Below, in pieces: positions 48,598-59,961 of a stretch of DNA of 64,000 bases (position 1 is its first letter; the number at the start of each line of letters is the position of its first letter). The position numbers were made by a program, and so were the translations under genes. A model generated the notes under the pieces. That model searched no databases, had not been told where the DNA came from, and saw nothing but the letters and a program-made list of their open reading frames with translations. Origin of the DNA: Helicoverpa zea (Eukaryota; Arthropoda; Insecta; Lepidoptera; Noctuidae); NCBI RefSeq assembly GCF_022581195.2, contig NC_061459.1:11222001-11286000 (forward strand). The letters run 5' to 3'.

Positions 48598-49372
48598 ATG
48601 ACGAACTCCAAGGGTTATCGTCGCGGAACCAGGGATTTGTTCGCCCGCAGATTCCGCACTCATGGAACCATCCCGCTGTCCACGTACATGAAAGTGTACA
48701 AAGTCGGCGACATCGTTGACATCAGGGTAAGTTTCTCATCCAATCTTTGCTTGAAGAACGAAGAACTTCAGTCCTAATTGACACATTGTTTGAATAGTGC
48801 AAAAGACATCTACAACTAACATAAATATTAGTTAATTGTTTATGAAGATGTAACTGAATACAAAATAAGCTGTTGAATATTTGTTATTATTGGATTACAA
48901 ATTGTATGATCTTGGTATTTGACGGGTGTTTACATAGTACATATTCCCTAAACTTAGCTTGCCTGGTCAACATAGAATGTTTTAATTACATGTTTCTGAC
49001 CGTTAATTCATATTGTTTTAGGGTAATGGTGCAGTCCAGAAGGGTATGCCCCACAAAGTTTACCACGGAAAGACTGGCCGTGTATACAATGTCACACAGC
49101 ACGCTCTTGGAGTGATTGTGAACAAGCGTGTCCGCGGAAGGATCCTACCCAAGCGCATCAACGTCCGCATTGAACACATCAAGCACTCCAAGTGCAGACA
49201 GGATTTCCTCAAGAGGGTGAAGGAGAACGAGAGGCTCCTGGCTGAGGCCAAGGCCGCTGGCAAGATCGCTAACCTCAAGAGACAACCTGCCGGACCTAAG
49301 CCCGCTCACATTGTCAGTGGTACTGAGAAACCAGTGCTATTGGCTCCCATCCCCTATGAGTTTGTAGCTTAA
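48598..49372 (+). CDS. RpL21: 60S ribosomal protein L21 (eL21)
   Basis: A component of the cytosolic large ribosomal subunit. Two exons, 48598-48726 and 49022-49372, join in frame (CAGG|GTAAGT donor, TTGTTTTAG acceptor) to give 159 residues, the usual eL21 length. The start MTNSKGYRRGTRDLFARRFR and the central GMPHKVYHGKTGRVYNV and VNKRVRGRILPKRINVRIEH are near-invariant in animal eL21. The second exon has higher GC and more optimal codons than its neighbours, as expected for a highly expressed gene. A further intron upstream in the 5' UTR is likely. Poly(A) signal 5 bp after the stop; convergent with Usp46. Confidence 0.97.
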
Positions 49373-49376
49373 AGGA

Positions 49377-49382
49377 AATAAA
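49377..49382 (+). terminator. Polyadenylation signal of RpL21
   Basis: AATAAA begins 5 bp after the RpL21 stop and is followed by a T-rich downstream element (TTTGTTTTTTTTTATT) at about 49399-49414. The very short 3' UTR is typical of ribosomal protein genes. Confidence 0.75.
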
Positions 49383-49639
49383 AAATATTTTTAAGGACCT
49401 TTGTTTTTTTTTATTATTTCAAAACTTCTAATCCCTATATCAAATTGTCTATCCATAAGACCAAATGAAGGCCTGTACCTATTAATAGACTTGAAAATCT
49501 GGACTGATTTAGTCTTTACCAGTTTCATGAAAATATCAGTCTCTGCTTGGTGCAACTCCAACGCAGCTGTCTATAAGAACATGATTTGAGAAGAGCACCA
49601 GTTGCAAAGGGGACCTTTTGAGCTCTGGTGTACAAGTTG

Positions 49640-49735
49640 AGAAGTGCACCAAATGCGTCAAACCCCTGGAATCGAACCCTACTCATACTAAGTATTGTCA
49701 GGTTGATTCTTTACCCACAGGGTTACTGTGGCAAC
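49640..49735 (-). repeat. tRNA-related SINE head (second family, candidate)
   Basis: On the minus strand the sequence reads CCACAGTAACCCTGTGGGTA, AAGAATCAACCTGACA and then AGGGTTCGATTCCAGGGG. The last contains a perfect pol III B box (GGTTCGATTCC). The body downstream differs from the SINE at 41800-42095. It lies between RpL21 and Usp46. Confidence 0.5.
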
Positions 49736-50517
49736 TGCCAGTCGCTACCTTCTAATTTTCGTGCATCGTCAACTTCGCTGAGAGTTGAATCGGTCTTTCA
49801 GCTTGTGTCTGGACCAGATTCATATTGTTGGGAGGTAATCTTAGACCCAGTTCACCATAAGGGCCGATGTGATAGCGAAATGAGACTACACTGTTTAGCT
49901 TATCCAACTTGGTTGTAGAAAAACACGACCTAAGTAGGAGGTACCCTTATTCTATGGTCTAGTGCTAGTACCTATTCTAATCTAAAATTTTAAATAAAAA
50001 GGAGTGGGCGGAGACGAGATGTTTGAACAACGTACCTAGTTCTTCTACCTGCCCTGTTAAAAATTTTATTTGACGCGGGCGCAGTTTACCTTCCGCTTCC
50101 ATTCCTACTTGACATTATGTAGGTACTGACATTCACTCCCTTCCTATTTGTCTCCTCTGGAAAAACCATCTATCTTTTCTTTGGTCTTCCACCATCTCCA
50201 CAACCATGTACGTTCATACGTTACTTTTTGGTAAATGGAATATAAAAAGTAACTTATCAGATTATACTACATACAGGTAATAATAAAAAGAAAAACAATT
50301 CACGCGGAGAAGATCACAACGTTTTATTTTGAAATGAAATATATTTACAACTGTATGACCATTAAAAAGATGAATAATATATATAATCAATGATTGGAAT
50401 TAAACGACTTTTCAATAATTATATGCCTTTTCAACTTTAACAAATGTGGCATGATAACATGATTTATTATAATCACTATCTTAAATAATTTAAATTACTA
50501 AAATTAATTGAATAAAC
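49736..50517. other. 3' intergenic region between convergent RpL21 and Usp46
   Basis: AT-rich towards Usp46, which needs its 3' UTR and poly(A) site here on the minus strand. No gene or paired repeat is evident. Confidence 0.4.
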
Positions 50518-53500
50518 TTAACAACTAGCATCTCTAGATTGATAAAATAATATATATCCTGTCTCTGAAGATTTCTGTATATCAGAAGTTAGGCCGTAGA
50601 AGTCTTCTATAGCAGAGGCATCAATTTTCTGAAAAAGATAAATTAAAAATTGGCATTCTTCCATACAAGTTTGCACAACAATTAAACACTACTTCTTGAG
50701 GAGTTCCAGTAGCCCTGGCTGAGTTTGATCATACAGTCATGATAAGTTCTTCTGTGTTTCGGAAGGCACGATAAACTGGTGCGTTGGTGTGGAGGTCAGA
50801 TAGGCAATCGCTTCTTGTAAAACACCAGTACTCAGCTGCGTGCAGTTAAACTGGAAGCCAATCCCAACATAGTTCGGAAATGGCTAGGCAGATTTAGAAT
50901 ATAAAAGATGAAATTATGATAAGCATTCATACTCACATCTACCATATCGTCGTCGAAGAGAAGCCAGAACCCGTGGCTCTTCACAATACTGATGTAGTGT
51001 CCCCGATTGGGGCCGGAGCCACAGTGTACTACCACGGCCACCAAGTCGTATAACCTGTCTGGATTTACCGCGTCGTCCGACTGTAAGGGAAAATGCTATA
51101 ATATATGTATTCAGTTGTACTCAATTGCTCTGTTCACAAAATAAATTACTTTTTATATTATTTGGCATATATTTTATGTATAAGTAGGTCCGATGCATGG
51201 ATTATGTGAAAGTCAAGATTACGGCAGATATATTATACAACAGATGTGAGATATTCATCATCAGCCTATAGCAGTCCACTGCTGGACATAGGCCTCTCCA
51301 AGTGCACGCCACTGAGATCGATTTTCGGCTGCTCGCATCCAGCTCCTGCCAGCCGTCTTGCGCAAGACATCACTCCACCGTGCCTGAGGACGTCCTACAC
51401 TACGTTTGCCGAGGCGTGGTCTCCACTCTAGAACTCGTTTACCCCAACGGTTATCGGTTCTTCGGCTAATATGGCCAACCCACTGCCACTTCAGCTTGCT
51501 GATTCGGTGGGCTATGTCGATGACTTTGGTTCTCTGACGGATTACCTCATTTCTGATGCGATCCCTCAGAGAAATACCAAGCATAGCTCTTTCCATAGCC
51601 CGCTGAGCGACTTTAAACTTGTGGACCAGCCGTACCGACAGTGTCCACGTTTCGGCTCCGTAAGTCATGACAGGTAGGACGCACTGATTGAAGACTTTTG
51701 TCTTTAGGCACTGTGGGATCGACGATGTTAGGACTCGACGTAGCTTCCCAAATGCAGCCCAACCCAACTGAATTCTCCTATTCACCTCGTCCTCAAAGTT
51801 GTTTCTACCTAACTGCAATGTCTGCCCGAGGTATACATATTTCCGAACAACTTCGAGAACGGCGCCGTGTATCGCAATCGGTTCCGGTAGAACATGTTAA
51901 TTGAACATGACCTTGGTTTTGTCCAAGTTCATCCGTAGGCCGATGCGTAGAGAAGATTCAGCCAGGTCGTTCAGCATCTGTTGTAGGTCCTGCAGCGTTT
52001 CCGCCATGATGACGATGTCGTCAGCAAATCGCAAGTGAGAGATGTGTTCGCCATTGATGTTGATGCCGCGTCCTTTCCAGTTCAGCGTCTTGAGCATATT
52101 CTCCATTGCATTAGTGAACAGTTTCGGGGAAATAACATCCCCTTGTCTCACTCCTCGATGCAACGGTATGGGCCTTGTTTGCTGATTCTGTACTTGGACG
52201 GACATTGTAGCGGCTTCGTAGAGACATCTCATCACTTGGATGTATCGCCAATCTACTTGACAACGCTGCAGGGACTCCAGAACAGACCAGATTTCAACCG
52301 AGTCAAAGGCCTTGTCATAGTCCACAAATGCTAGACACAGGGGCTGATTATACTCTTCGGTCTTCTGTATAATCTGCCGCACTGTGTGGATGTGGTCTAT
52401 GGTGCCGTATCCGCTCCGAAACCCAGCCTGCTCCGGTGGTTGGAATTCGTCGAGTCTTCGCGCAAGTCGGTTCGTGATCACTCTTGAGAACAGCTTATAG
52501 ACGTGGCTTAGGAGGGAAATGGGTCGATAGTTCTTCAGCTGGGTTTTGTCTCCCTTTTTGAAGAACAGGACGACAACACTCCTACTCCACGCCTCTGGAG
52601 TTCTCCCTTCGAAAAGGACGGCATTAAAAAGCTTCTGGAGCTCCCCCAGTACGGGCTTACCTCCCGCTTTTAATAGCTCTGTTGTAATGCCATCCTCGCC
52701 AGGGGCTTTTCCATTTTTGAGCTGTCTCAGAGCGATCTCGATTTCGCCACTGCTGACTTCTGGCAGGTCTTCGGTGAAATGGCGTGTTAATGTGAGATAT
52801 GGAGAAAACGTACTGCGCCGACCTCAATTAAAATTGGGATAACGGCGAGAGGATGATGATGATGAAGTACAGTAATTGGACAGAATTAATACAAACGCAA
52901 TTAATTTAAAAATTACGGTTCTTGTTTGAAACTCCCCTTAAATACATATTTATTTTATTCTATTCTTAGCTATTTCTTGTTTGGCCTTCGAAAGAAATAC
53001 ACTTTCTATGAAAATGTTAAGTGTCATAAGAGCTTGGTTCATGAGATAAAACTTGGACAGTGATACTTTGACCTTATACTAAAATATGGGGACAATATAA
53101 AAAATTCAATTAAACTTACCGTATTAAACAACCTGAGCTCCAAAGGGAATACGACTCGATGGGACACCTTGATATGCCTATTATACTGTTCCATATACTT
53201 AAATCTTTTAAGGTGTAACGCTAATATGAGTGGGAGTTTCTTCACTCGCATACGCTTCTGGGCTTCTTGGTAGCTGCTACAGTTGTCACATTTGAATTTG
53301 TTGTCGTTACATAGCGTTTCTGTGTCGCTAAAGCATTTTAGACAGTGGGTTATGCTCGTGTTTTGACCGACGTCCACCTGTAAAGAGGTAAAAGAGTATA
53401 ATGTAGCTACTTGTAGAAGAAACTCTATGACGTATGTTTGTAGGGTGGGTTTTGTAACCAATGACGTGTATCTACGCGAAAGAAGCGATAAGGAAATTTA

Positions 53501-56065
53501 GGATTGCAGTAGTCGCGAAAAATGATCTTAGAGGTGGATCCAGACTTTGTGAGGCGTGCACCATGAACGACGCCCAACTAATTCCCGTATCAGCCGTACA
53601 TGTTGAAAAAATATTGCTCGGGTCGAGCCATCCTTCGCAGTGCATGCTTCGCAAAGCCTGGATACAGGCCGCATTGCGCGCATTGGCTGTTACTAAATCG
53701 AGCGAAGAATCCGCTAGTTTGAAAGCGCTCTTACATTAACTCTGTCACTAACACAAAGAATATTTGCAACATACAATATTGCTTTTCCTCGTCTCTATTG
53801 AGGAATAGCCAGCGAGCGGATTATTAGTACAGAAGATCCAGGGAAATAATTTAGCGTTATCATTGTAACACTAGGGAAAATATTTTTATGACTAAGTGCA
53901 GCAATTGGCTAAATTATGGCCAATTATATTTATTTTTACCGCGAGTTCTAATCTAACACGCTACATTATTTTTATCACGCAATGTGATACAGCAATTATG
54001 GATTTGTGCATTATTATGATTACGATCGAATTAAGGAGCATGCTATTAGAAAGGCTTATTTTAGACCACATTGCCACAGTTCGAGATAATACGAAATTCT
54101 AATTTTTACTTAGATTATAAACAAAGAAAAAAAGAGATCCTAAGGCATTGCAAATATTTTAGATTCTACAAGAATTTTACTAGAAATGGGTGTTTGTCTG
54201 GCTATTTGAGATGGCTTTCATTGACACAATTTTTCTTCTCAACTCTTGCACTCTTAAACTCTTTTGCACAATTCTGCAGTTAATGTAAATAGGTTCATCT
54301 TGGGTTTTGAAAATTTGAAATACCAGACTCTTTTAGTAAAGAATAACCAGTAGCTAGATTAAACATCAAACAAGTATCATGCTGTTATGCTGAAATAAGA
54401 AGCTATTTAAACAAACCTGTAAATCAAAGAAATGCTCGTCCTTGCTGCTAACAGTTTCACAGTTGAGGCACCGAGTCTCACTGGTGAGTGTTCCCTGGAA
54501 TATCTCATGCACCCACGTGGGTTCAGCACTTTGTGGCGCGGTCCCGTTACACGTGACGCTCTCGCCAGACACATTCTTTTGTACTTTCAGGGTGCTTTGA
54601 TTGCGTTCAGCTGAAATTAAGGTATATTCTAGTGGTATTGTATGATGTTGGAATTAGCATCTTTATGAATGATTGTGTTTCTTAGATAGTCAGAAGAATA
54701 CATGCAGGTCTTTAGTGGATCAAAGAACCAAATCTAGAGTCAAAAAAGATTGGCATAGTACCCATGAAAAATACAGCATACTATATATTATGGTCTTAGG
54801 GTGGGTTGAAAACATTATTTGTTGCTCAGAAAATTATTACTTGAGTATGACTTACCTAAAATAATTTCATTTATATGATTGATCAGAAAGTTGAGAAATT
54901 CATGGGCATCCTGTTGCATATAATTATCAAATTCCTCTGTAAGAAAACATAACATTCATATCAAAACACAATAAATATGCTTAAAATAACTTTAACTAAT
55001 ATAAGTGACTTTTTCTAAAGACTAAAAATAATAAGTCTCTTACCTTTTTCTTTCCTCAATCTAGCAATAAACTTTTTAGGCGCTATGGAACCTACTTTCT
55101 TCTTTTGAGTGGCAATACTATAAAATAAGTCTGCGAGGCATGTTAAAAGGGTCTCTTTTGTTCTCTTATTCTTGGCCTTATACTCTAATACCTTCTCTCT
55201 GAATGGTCGACAGAAATACAATGCTTGCAACACTGAGTTACTATAACATGTATTGCCAAACTGAAAAAAAAAGTATAATAAGGCTTGTAAATGAGTCACA
55301 TTCAAAATTTCTCATTTGTTTTCCTTATCTAACTTAAGAGAGTTGTCATGTAGTTTATTTCACATTTTCCATACTGGATAAGTTCAGTAATTTGGCAGGC
55401 CTGTCAGTTTATATGTTCAAAATATAAGAGGAAAAACCTTCCTTTTATCAGATAGCTACTAGTCATCTGCTTCTGAAATTTAATCAGGAAAGTGATAATG
55501 ATGATAAGAATAGTTCTTATCTCAGTCAAATTCATCACAGTTCTTGTTACTGGTCGAGGACACATTAAAATATGTCTACAGGAAATGTAAAAGTATTAAA
55601 CTGAATCCCATTGAAGGCTATCTGATGATAACTGCTAATACTGCTACTATATGTTCTTAAATAATTAGAAATTTGACATGGTCCTTAGGCATTTCTTGTC
55701 TTATAGGAATATAAACTTAAATATTTAAACAACTTACATTAACTAAACCAAAATAATGTTCATTCGGTGGGAACTGCTCTGACCCAATATCTCTTTCTAG
55801 TTGTGATATATTTGCGCCCTGAAATGAAAACGAAACGAATTAATATCGCCAATCCATTAAAAATGCCGACATTTATCAGATGCTGAAAACCAATGTATAC
55901 TTTCATCGTAGTACATATTTCAAGATCATGCCTTCAAAACCAATACCTTAACCCATTCCTTAAACTGCGATCGCAATTAAGTGATTAATTAACATATAAT
56001 TGAACATGCATTTCTCTCACCATTCTATGTTGGAAATTAAGGCCGAGATCCTGACATATTGACAT
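50518..56065 (-). CDS. Usp46: Ubiquitin carboxyl-terminal hydrolase 12/46, complete, 8 exons
   Basis: USP12/USP46-type deubiquitinases remove ubiquitin from histones and receptors and are activated by WD40 partners UAF1/WDR48 and WDR20. Exons (transcript order): 56065-56021, 55818-55738, 55260-55044, 54936-54856, 54610-54417, 53377-53120, 51080-50937, 50628-50518. Phases all agree, giving 376 residues (human USP46 366, USP12 370). Catalytic residues: Cys47 in FGNTCYSNSVLQALYFCRPF, His320 in GSGPNRGHYISIVKSHGFW, and Asp at about 337 in LLFDDD. The Zn-binding CXXC pairs are RCLNCETVSSKDE and FKCDNCSSYQEAQKR. YMQQDAHEFLNFL and RMRVKKLPLILALHLKRFKY are family-specific. The first exon is short and less conserved, so its exact start is least certain. 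Transposon sequence begins about 220 bp upstream. Confidence 0.95.
50720..50885 (-). repeat. Dispersed repeat fragment in Usp46 intron 7's downstream neighbour intron, same family as 21057-21206
   Basis: Located between Usp46 exons 7 and 8. On the plus strand it reads GAGGTCAGATAGGCAATCGC, TTCTTGTAAAACACCAGTAC and CCAATCCCAACATAGTTCGG, the inverse complement of the phrases at 21057-21206 with scattered mismatches. Part of the intron is therefore repeat-derived. Confidence 0.6.
51247..52800 (-). mobile_element. RTE-like non-LTR retrotransposon, 5'-truncated, with one in-frame stop
   Basis: On the minus strand a reverse transcriptase is nearly continuous from about 52790 to 51261. It contains NGKAPGEDGITTELLK, FKKGDKTQLKNYRPISLLS, AFVDYDKAFDSVEI, RGVRQGDVISPKLF and the catalytic FADD in LRFADDIVIMAE. 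The C-terminal region includes LPVMTYGAETWTL and HISRRTDNRWGKRVLEWRP. A TAA at 51897-51899 interrupts an otherwise open frame. The endonuclease half is missing. The 3' end has the CAGTCCACTGCTGGACATAG phrase and a short TGATGA tail near 51255, typical of the RTE clade. It lies in Usp46 intron 6 (between exons 6 and 7), sense to the gene. Confidence 0.88.
52801..52870 (-). repeat. Second LINE-like 3' fragment abutting the RTE copy
   Basis: On the minus strand: (CATCATCAT)n, then CTCTCGCCGTTATCCCAATT and TTAATTGAGGTCGGCGCA. This phrase differs from the adjacent RT-coding sequence and recurs in moth genomes. It suggests an older repeat into which, or next to which, the RTE copy inserted. Confidence 0.45.
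53378..54416. other. Usp46 intron 5, with a GC-richer island of unknown origin
   Basis: Most of this 1-kb intron is AT-rich. The segment 53461-53760 is clearly GC-richer and open on both strands over 60-90 codons (for example LCEACTMNDAQLIPVSAVHV on the plus strand). I recognise no family and see no TIRs, so it is reported as unexplained rather than as a gene. Confidence 0.35.
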
Positions 56066-56287
56066 TTGCAATTCTGTTTTAGCAACTTATACACTGAATA
56101 TACGGTTGTCTCGGCCAATTATATACAATTCACAAATGCTCTGCACTTAATTCTGGAAACATAATTGGAATTTCTTTTGGAAATGGGCAAAATAAGCACA
56201 ACAGTTACGATTATGACATAACCACAGACAAGCGAAAACGTAGAGTTCATCTCTTTTTCGAGCAGAGACAATGGTAGACCTGTAGCC

Positions 56288-57574
56288 TTATTCGCTAACT
56301 CCACTGACAGCTCGCAGATATCATCAATTGGTAAAGTGTACATCAGTAAATTGTCAAACAGCTATTTTCTTATTCGCTAACGCCAGTTACCAAATGAGAT
56401 GACGTCATCAGCATCGACACAGGCTGATATCCACCATGACTCATTTTGACAGCGGTTTCTGTATCGATAAACGTTATATTGCGATTCCGTAAGCCCAGTG
56501 GACATCAAATTGATAGCCAATGTCATTTTTTGAAATACACTACAAATAGCAGTGTTTTATGCCTCATCACTGGGATGTCTATACTATATTGTTGCATCAG
56601 ACATATTAGATTTCTCTAATTTTGCGATTCCAATAGAAATACAAACCCTGAGTCGTTTCCTTTATTTTTTGATAGTGTTATTTTTATTTGTATTATTTTA
56701 ATTTGTTTTATCTTTCTTTGTGTGGAATAAAAATTTCGCGTGTATTTTTGCTGGCATTTGTGGAATAAGAGACAAAACGAAGTTTATCCAGAATCCAGAA
56801 ACGTCGTATGCGAGATTGCAATAATTCTCTGGATTTACGGGAGAAGGAATTAATGGCAAATTTCCGTATCAACAAATCAAGGTTTCAGCGAGTTTCGGCA
56901 GAGTTATGTCCGTTTCTGTAACGTGCTCAACAAAACACTGCTGTTGCAATTGAGCTAAAAGTAAGAATTTATAACGTAAAAAGTTAAATAAATACCAATA
57001 TTACATAATTTGCAGCATGTCTTAACCTTCATTTAGTTAGTGAGGTAACCGATGCTCTCAATGTATGGGACGACCTACTCAAGTACGTAAAGTTACCTTC
57101 CTGTAGTGTACCAATTTTTGTTTTGCATGCAAAACATAGGAATCTACGTATCAAAATATTGTTTACGTTGTAAAATTTATAATAACTACAATACTCACAA
57201 TATTCTCAGTTAAAATATTGTTCAACCACACGGAATTTTAGACACCAAGTTCACACACAATAGAAAGCAAATACTGAATTTTACCGCCACAGATTGTTTT
57301 TAAACATATAACACGCTGAAAATAAAGCGTTCTCTCAAACGTAGTAATGTAATGCTAATAGGGTATTTCCTACTTAGCAGTATAATAGTCGATAAAAAAA
57401 TAGAGTTGTCAAGTTGTCATCGTAGTTTTGGCGTCAGCAACCGTGTAACGATATCCACCGATATCCACTTCATGCGATACAGAATACCAATGTTTTGAAC
57501 TTATAGGTTGACATCAAAGTTCCGATGACAACTGAGGTCAGTTGACATCTGAGAATTCGAAAGTTAGCGAATAA
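56288..57574. mobile_element. Non-autonomous derivative sharing an end with the Harbinger-type element at 59478
   Basis: The outer ends read TTATTCGCTAAC (56288-56299) and the inverse GTTAGCGAATAA (57563-57574). GCC flanks both sides (56285-56287 and 57575-57577), a possible 3-bp duplication. A second TTATTCGCTAAC lies at 56370, so the left boundary could instead be there. The right ~460 bp (about 57115-57574) is the inverse complement of 59478-59925, the promoter end of the element to the right. No transposase coding remains. It begins about 220 bp upstream of the Usp46 start codon. Confidence 0.6.
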
Positions 57575-57763
57575 GCCAGCTGAAAAGTACGAACAATGTA
57601 AGAAAAATAAAAAATCGAAAATCGTTTTAGTACTGTCCATTTTTAAAATTATGTAAATCTTGGATTTATTTAACCCATTACAATAATACGAAAATATGGA
57701 TATTTAAGCTTTCAATACGTTCATTTATTTTGGAAACCATGAACTTTGGTTTAAATAAAGAAG

Positions 57764-59117
57764 ATGGATCAAAATTGCCCCACGTCCTATAACAATGTGA
57801 CGTATCTCAAAAAAAAGATAAAAATGTTTAAAAAAATATGACATACTCTCTAATTCATTTTTTTTACACCTTCATACGAAAAAAATGCTTTAAAAATTGT
57901 TCAGGCGCTGTTATGAAAACGTCGTTCATAGAACTATTAATGGACTATTTTATTAAATTGTTTTTTTGTTTGATAGAGTATACCTCACAGGTGGTCCCAT
58001 AATCATCAGGTCAGGATCTGATGATGGAAACCCTGAGAAATTCAGGGCAACTTTTGAAAGTTGTAGGCATGCGCAGAATAAAAACTTGACTATAAGGTGT
58101 ATGTCTTATAACAATATGCAACAGTGAAGATTTGGAGCTGACCTGATGATGGAAACGAAAGAAGGTCGAGGGAACTCGACAACCGAATATGTAAACTACC
58201 TCGTGTTTGGGCTTGTATTATTTGTATTGAATAGACCTTTACAACAGTGAAGGTTTGGAGCTGATCTGATGATGGAGACCAGAGAAGGGCGAGGGAACTC
58301 GACAACTGAATATGTGAACTACCTCGTGTTTGGGCTTATATTATTCGTATTGATGAGAACTTTCCACTTATGCGGATAGTGACAACTGTGCTTGACACTG
58401 AAAAGCCAAAAAAAAAAAACTTTTTACAATAAAATAAAACAGACTCCCAAAAAAACTATTCTTAGGAGCATCGGCCTAGAAGTCGGTGGGGATATAAACT
58501 TAGGTACATCCATTAGACACCGACTTCTGAGGTAGTTTACATATTTTGTTGTCGAGTCCCCCCGACCTTCTCTGGTCTTCATCATTGGATCAGCTCCAAA
58601 CCTTCACTGTTGCAAAGGTCTATTCAATACAAATAATACAAACCCAAACACGAGGTAGTTTACATATTCACTTGTCGAGTTCCCTCGACCTTCTTTCGTC
58701 TCCATCATCAGGTTAGCTCCGAATCTTCACTGTTGCATAGTGTTATAAGACATACATCTTATAGTCAAGTTTTTATCCTGCGCATGCCTACAACTTTCAA
58801 AAGTTTCCCTGAATTTCTCCGGGTTTCCATCATCAGATCCTGACCTGATGATTATGGGACCACCTGTGAGGTATACCCTATCAAACAAAATAATAATTTA
58901 ATATAATAGTCCATTCATAGTTCTATGAACGATGTTTTCATAACAGCGCCTGAACAATTTTTAAAGCATTTTTTTCGTATGAAGGTGTAAAAAAAATGAA
59001 TTAGAGAGTATGCCATATTTTTTTAAACACTTTTATCTTTTTTTTGAGATACGTCACTTTGTTATAGGACGTGGGGCAATTTTGTATGGATTGTGATCCG
59101 TCTTCTTTTGGGCCAGT
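57764..59117. mobile_element. Large foldback element: ~640-bp inverted arms around a ~60-bp centre
   Basis: Arms at about 57764-58430 and 58495-59117 are inverse complements at high identity: GAAGATGGATCAAAATTGCC at the left end mirrors GGATTGTGATCCGTCTTC at the right. Each arm contains two diverged tandem units of about 120 bp with the phrases TGATGATGGAAAC/TGATGATGGAGAC, GAGGGAACTCGACAAC and CTACCTCGTGTTTGGGCTT. No coding capacity is seen. A partial arm occurs at 44929-45119, confirming that it is a dispersed family. Confidence 0.82.
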
Positions 59118-59477
59118 TGGAATAGTTTGGGTAGAATATAGTCGTGTTTTCTCTGACTGGCAATACTCTTAGCTAAATTTGACAGATCCGTTCTGAAACT
59201 TTGTACAAACGCGAATTATTTAATTTTGGTTTAAAATTATTGTTATTTATTTTTGGTGTAATTGTGGAATTCAATAAAGCATAGATTAAAATATATATGA
59301 AATATATGGTGATTGTTCTTTCACTGTTTATTTCAATATGAGAAAGTATTCTAACAATTATTTACTTAACAACTATTTTAGCACTGCAGAGGTTTTCGAA
59401 CGCTCACAGCATCCTTGCATTTTGTGATTTCGTGCCCTCCTCCCGCCCGGCCGGCCTCTGTCCCACGATTCAGTACC
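59118..59477. other. Gap between foldback and the right-hand Harbinger-type element
   Basis: About 360 bp, AT-rich on the left and GC-rich at 59440-59470 (CCCGCCCGGCCGGCC). Nothing supportable was found. Confidence 0.4.
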
Positions 59478-59961
59478 CTTATTCGCTAACTTTCGGATTT
59501 TCAGCTGTCAACTGGCCTCAGTTGTCAACCGAACTTTGATGTCAACTGACAATTCCAAAACATCGGTATTTAGTATCGCATGAAGTGGACATCAGTGGAT
59601 ATCTTTTCACGGTGCTTAACGTAAAAACTATGGTGACTAGCAGGGGTACTCTTGACAACTCTAGTTTTTATCGACTATTATACTGCTAAGGTGGAAATAC
59701 CTTATTAGCATTACATTACTACGTTTGAGAGAACGCTTTATTTTCAACGTGTTATACATTTAAAAACAATCTGTCTCGGTAAAATTCAGTATTTGCTTTC
59801 TATTGTGTGTGAACTTGGTGTCTAAAGTTCCGTGTGGTTGAACAATATTTTAACTGAGAACATTGTGAGTATTGTAGTTATTGTGAATTAAACAACTTAA
59901 ATTCCTGTTTTGCATGCAAAGCAATAATTGATACACCATTTTATTATTATTTAGGTTTAAA

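Noticed and set aside
53461..53739. 92-codon plus-strand frame as a gene
   Set aside because: Open on both strands and GC-rich, but no family match, start context or splice partner; kept only as an unexplained island.
56119..56343. Minus-strand open frame with a hydrophobic stretch, upstream of Usp46
   Set aside because: No conservation recognised, no splice context, and it crosses the CTTATTCGCTAAC terminus of a mobile element.
59360..59470. Possible terminal exon on the minus strand (short open stretch ending after KPLQC)
   Set aside because: Too short, no acceptor that convinced me and no upstream exon partner.
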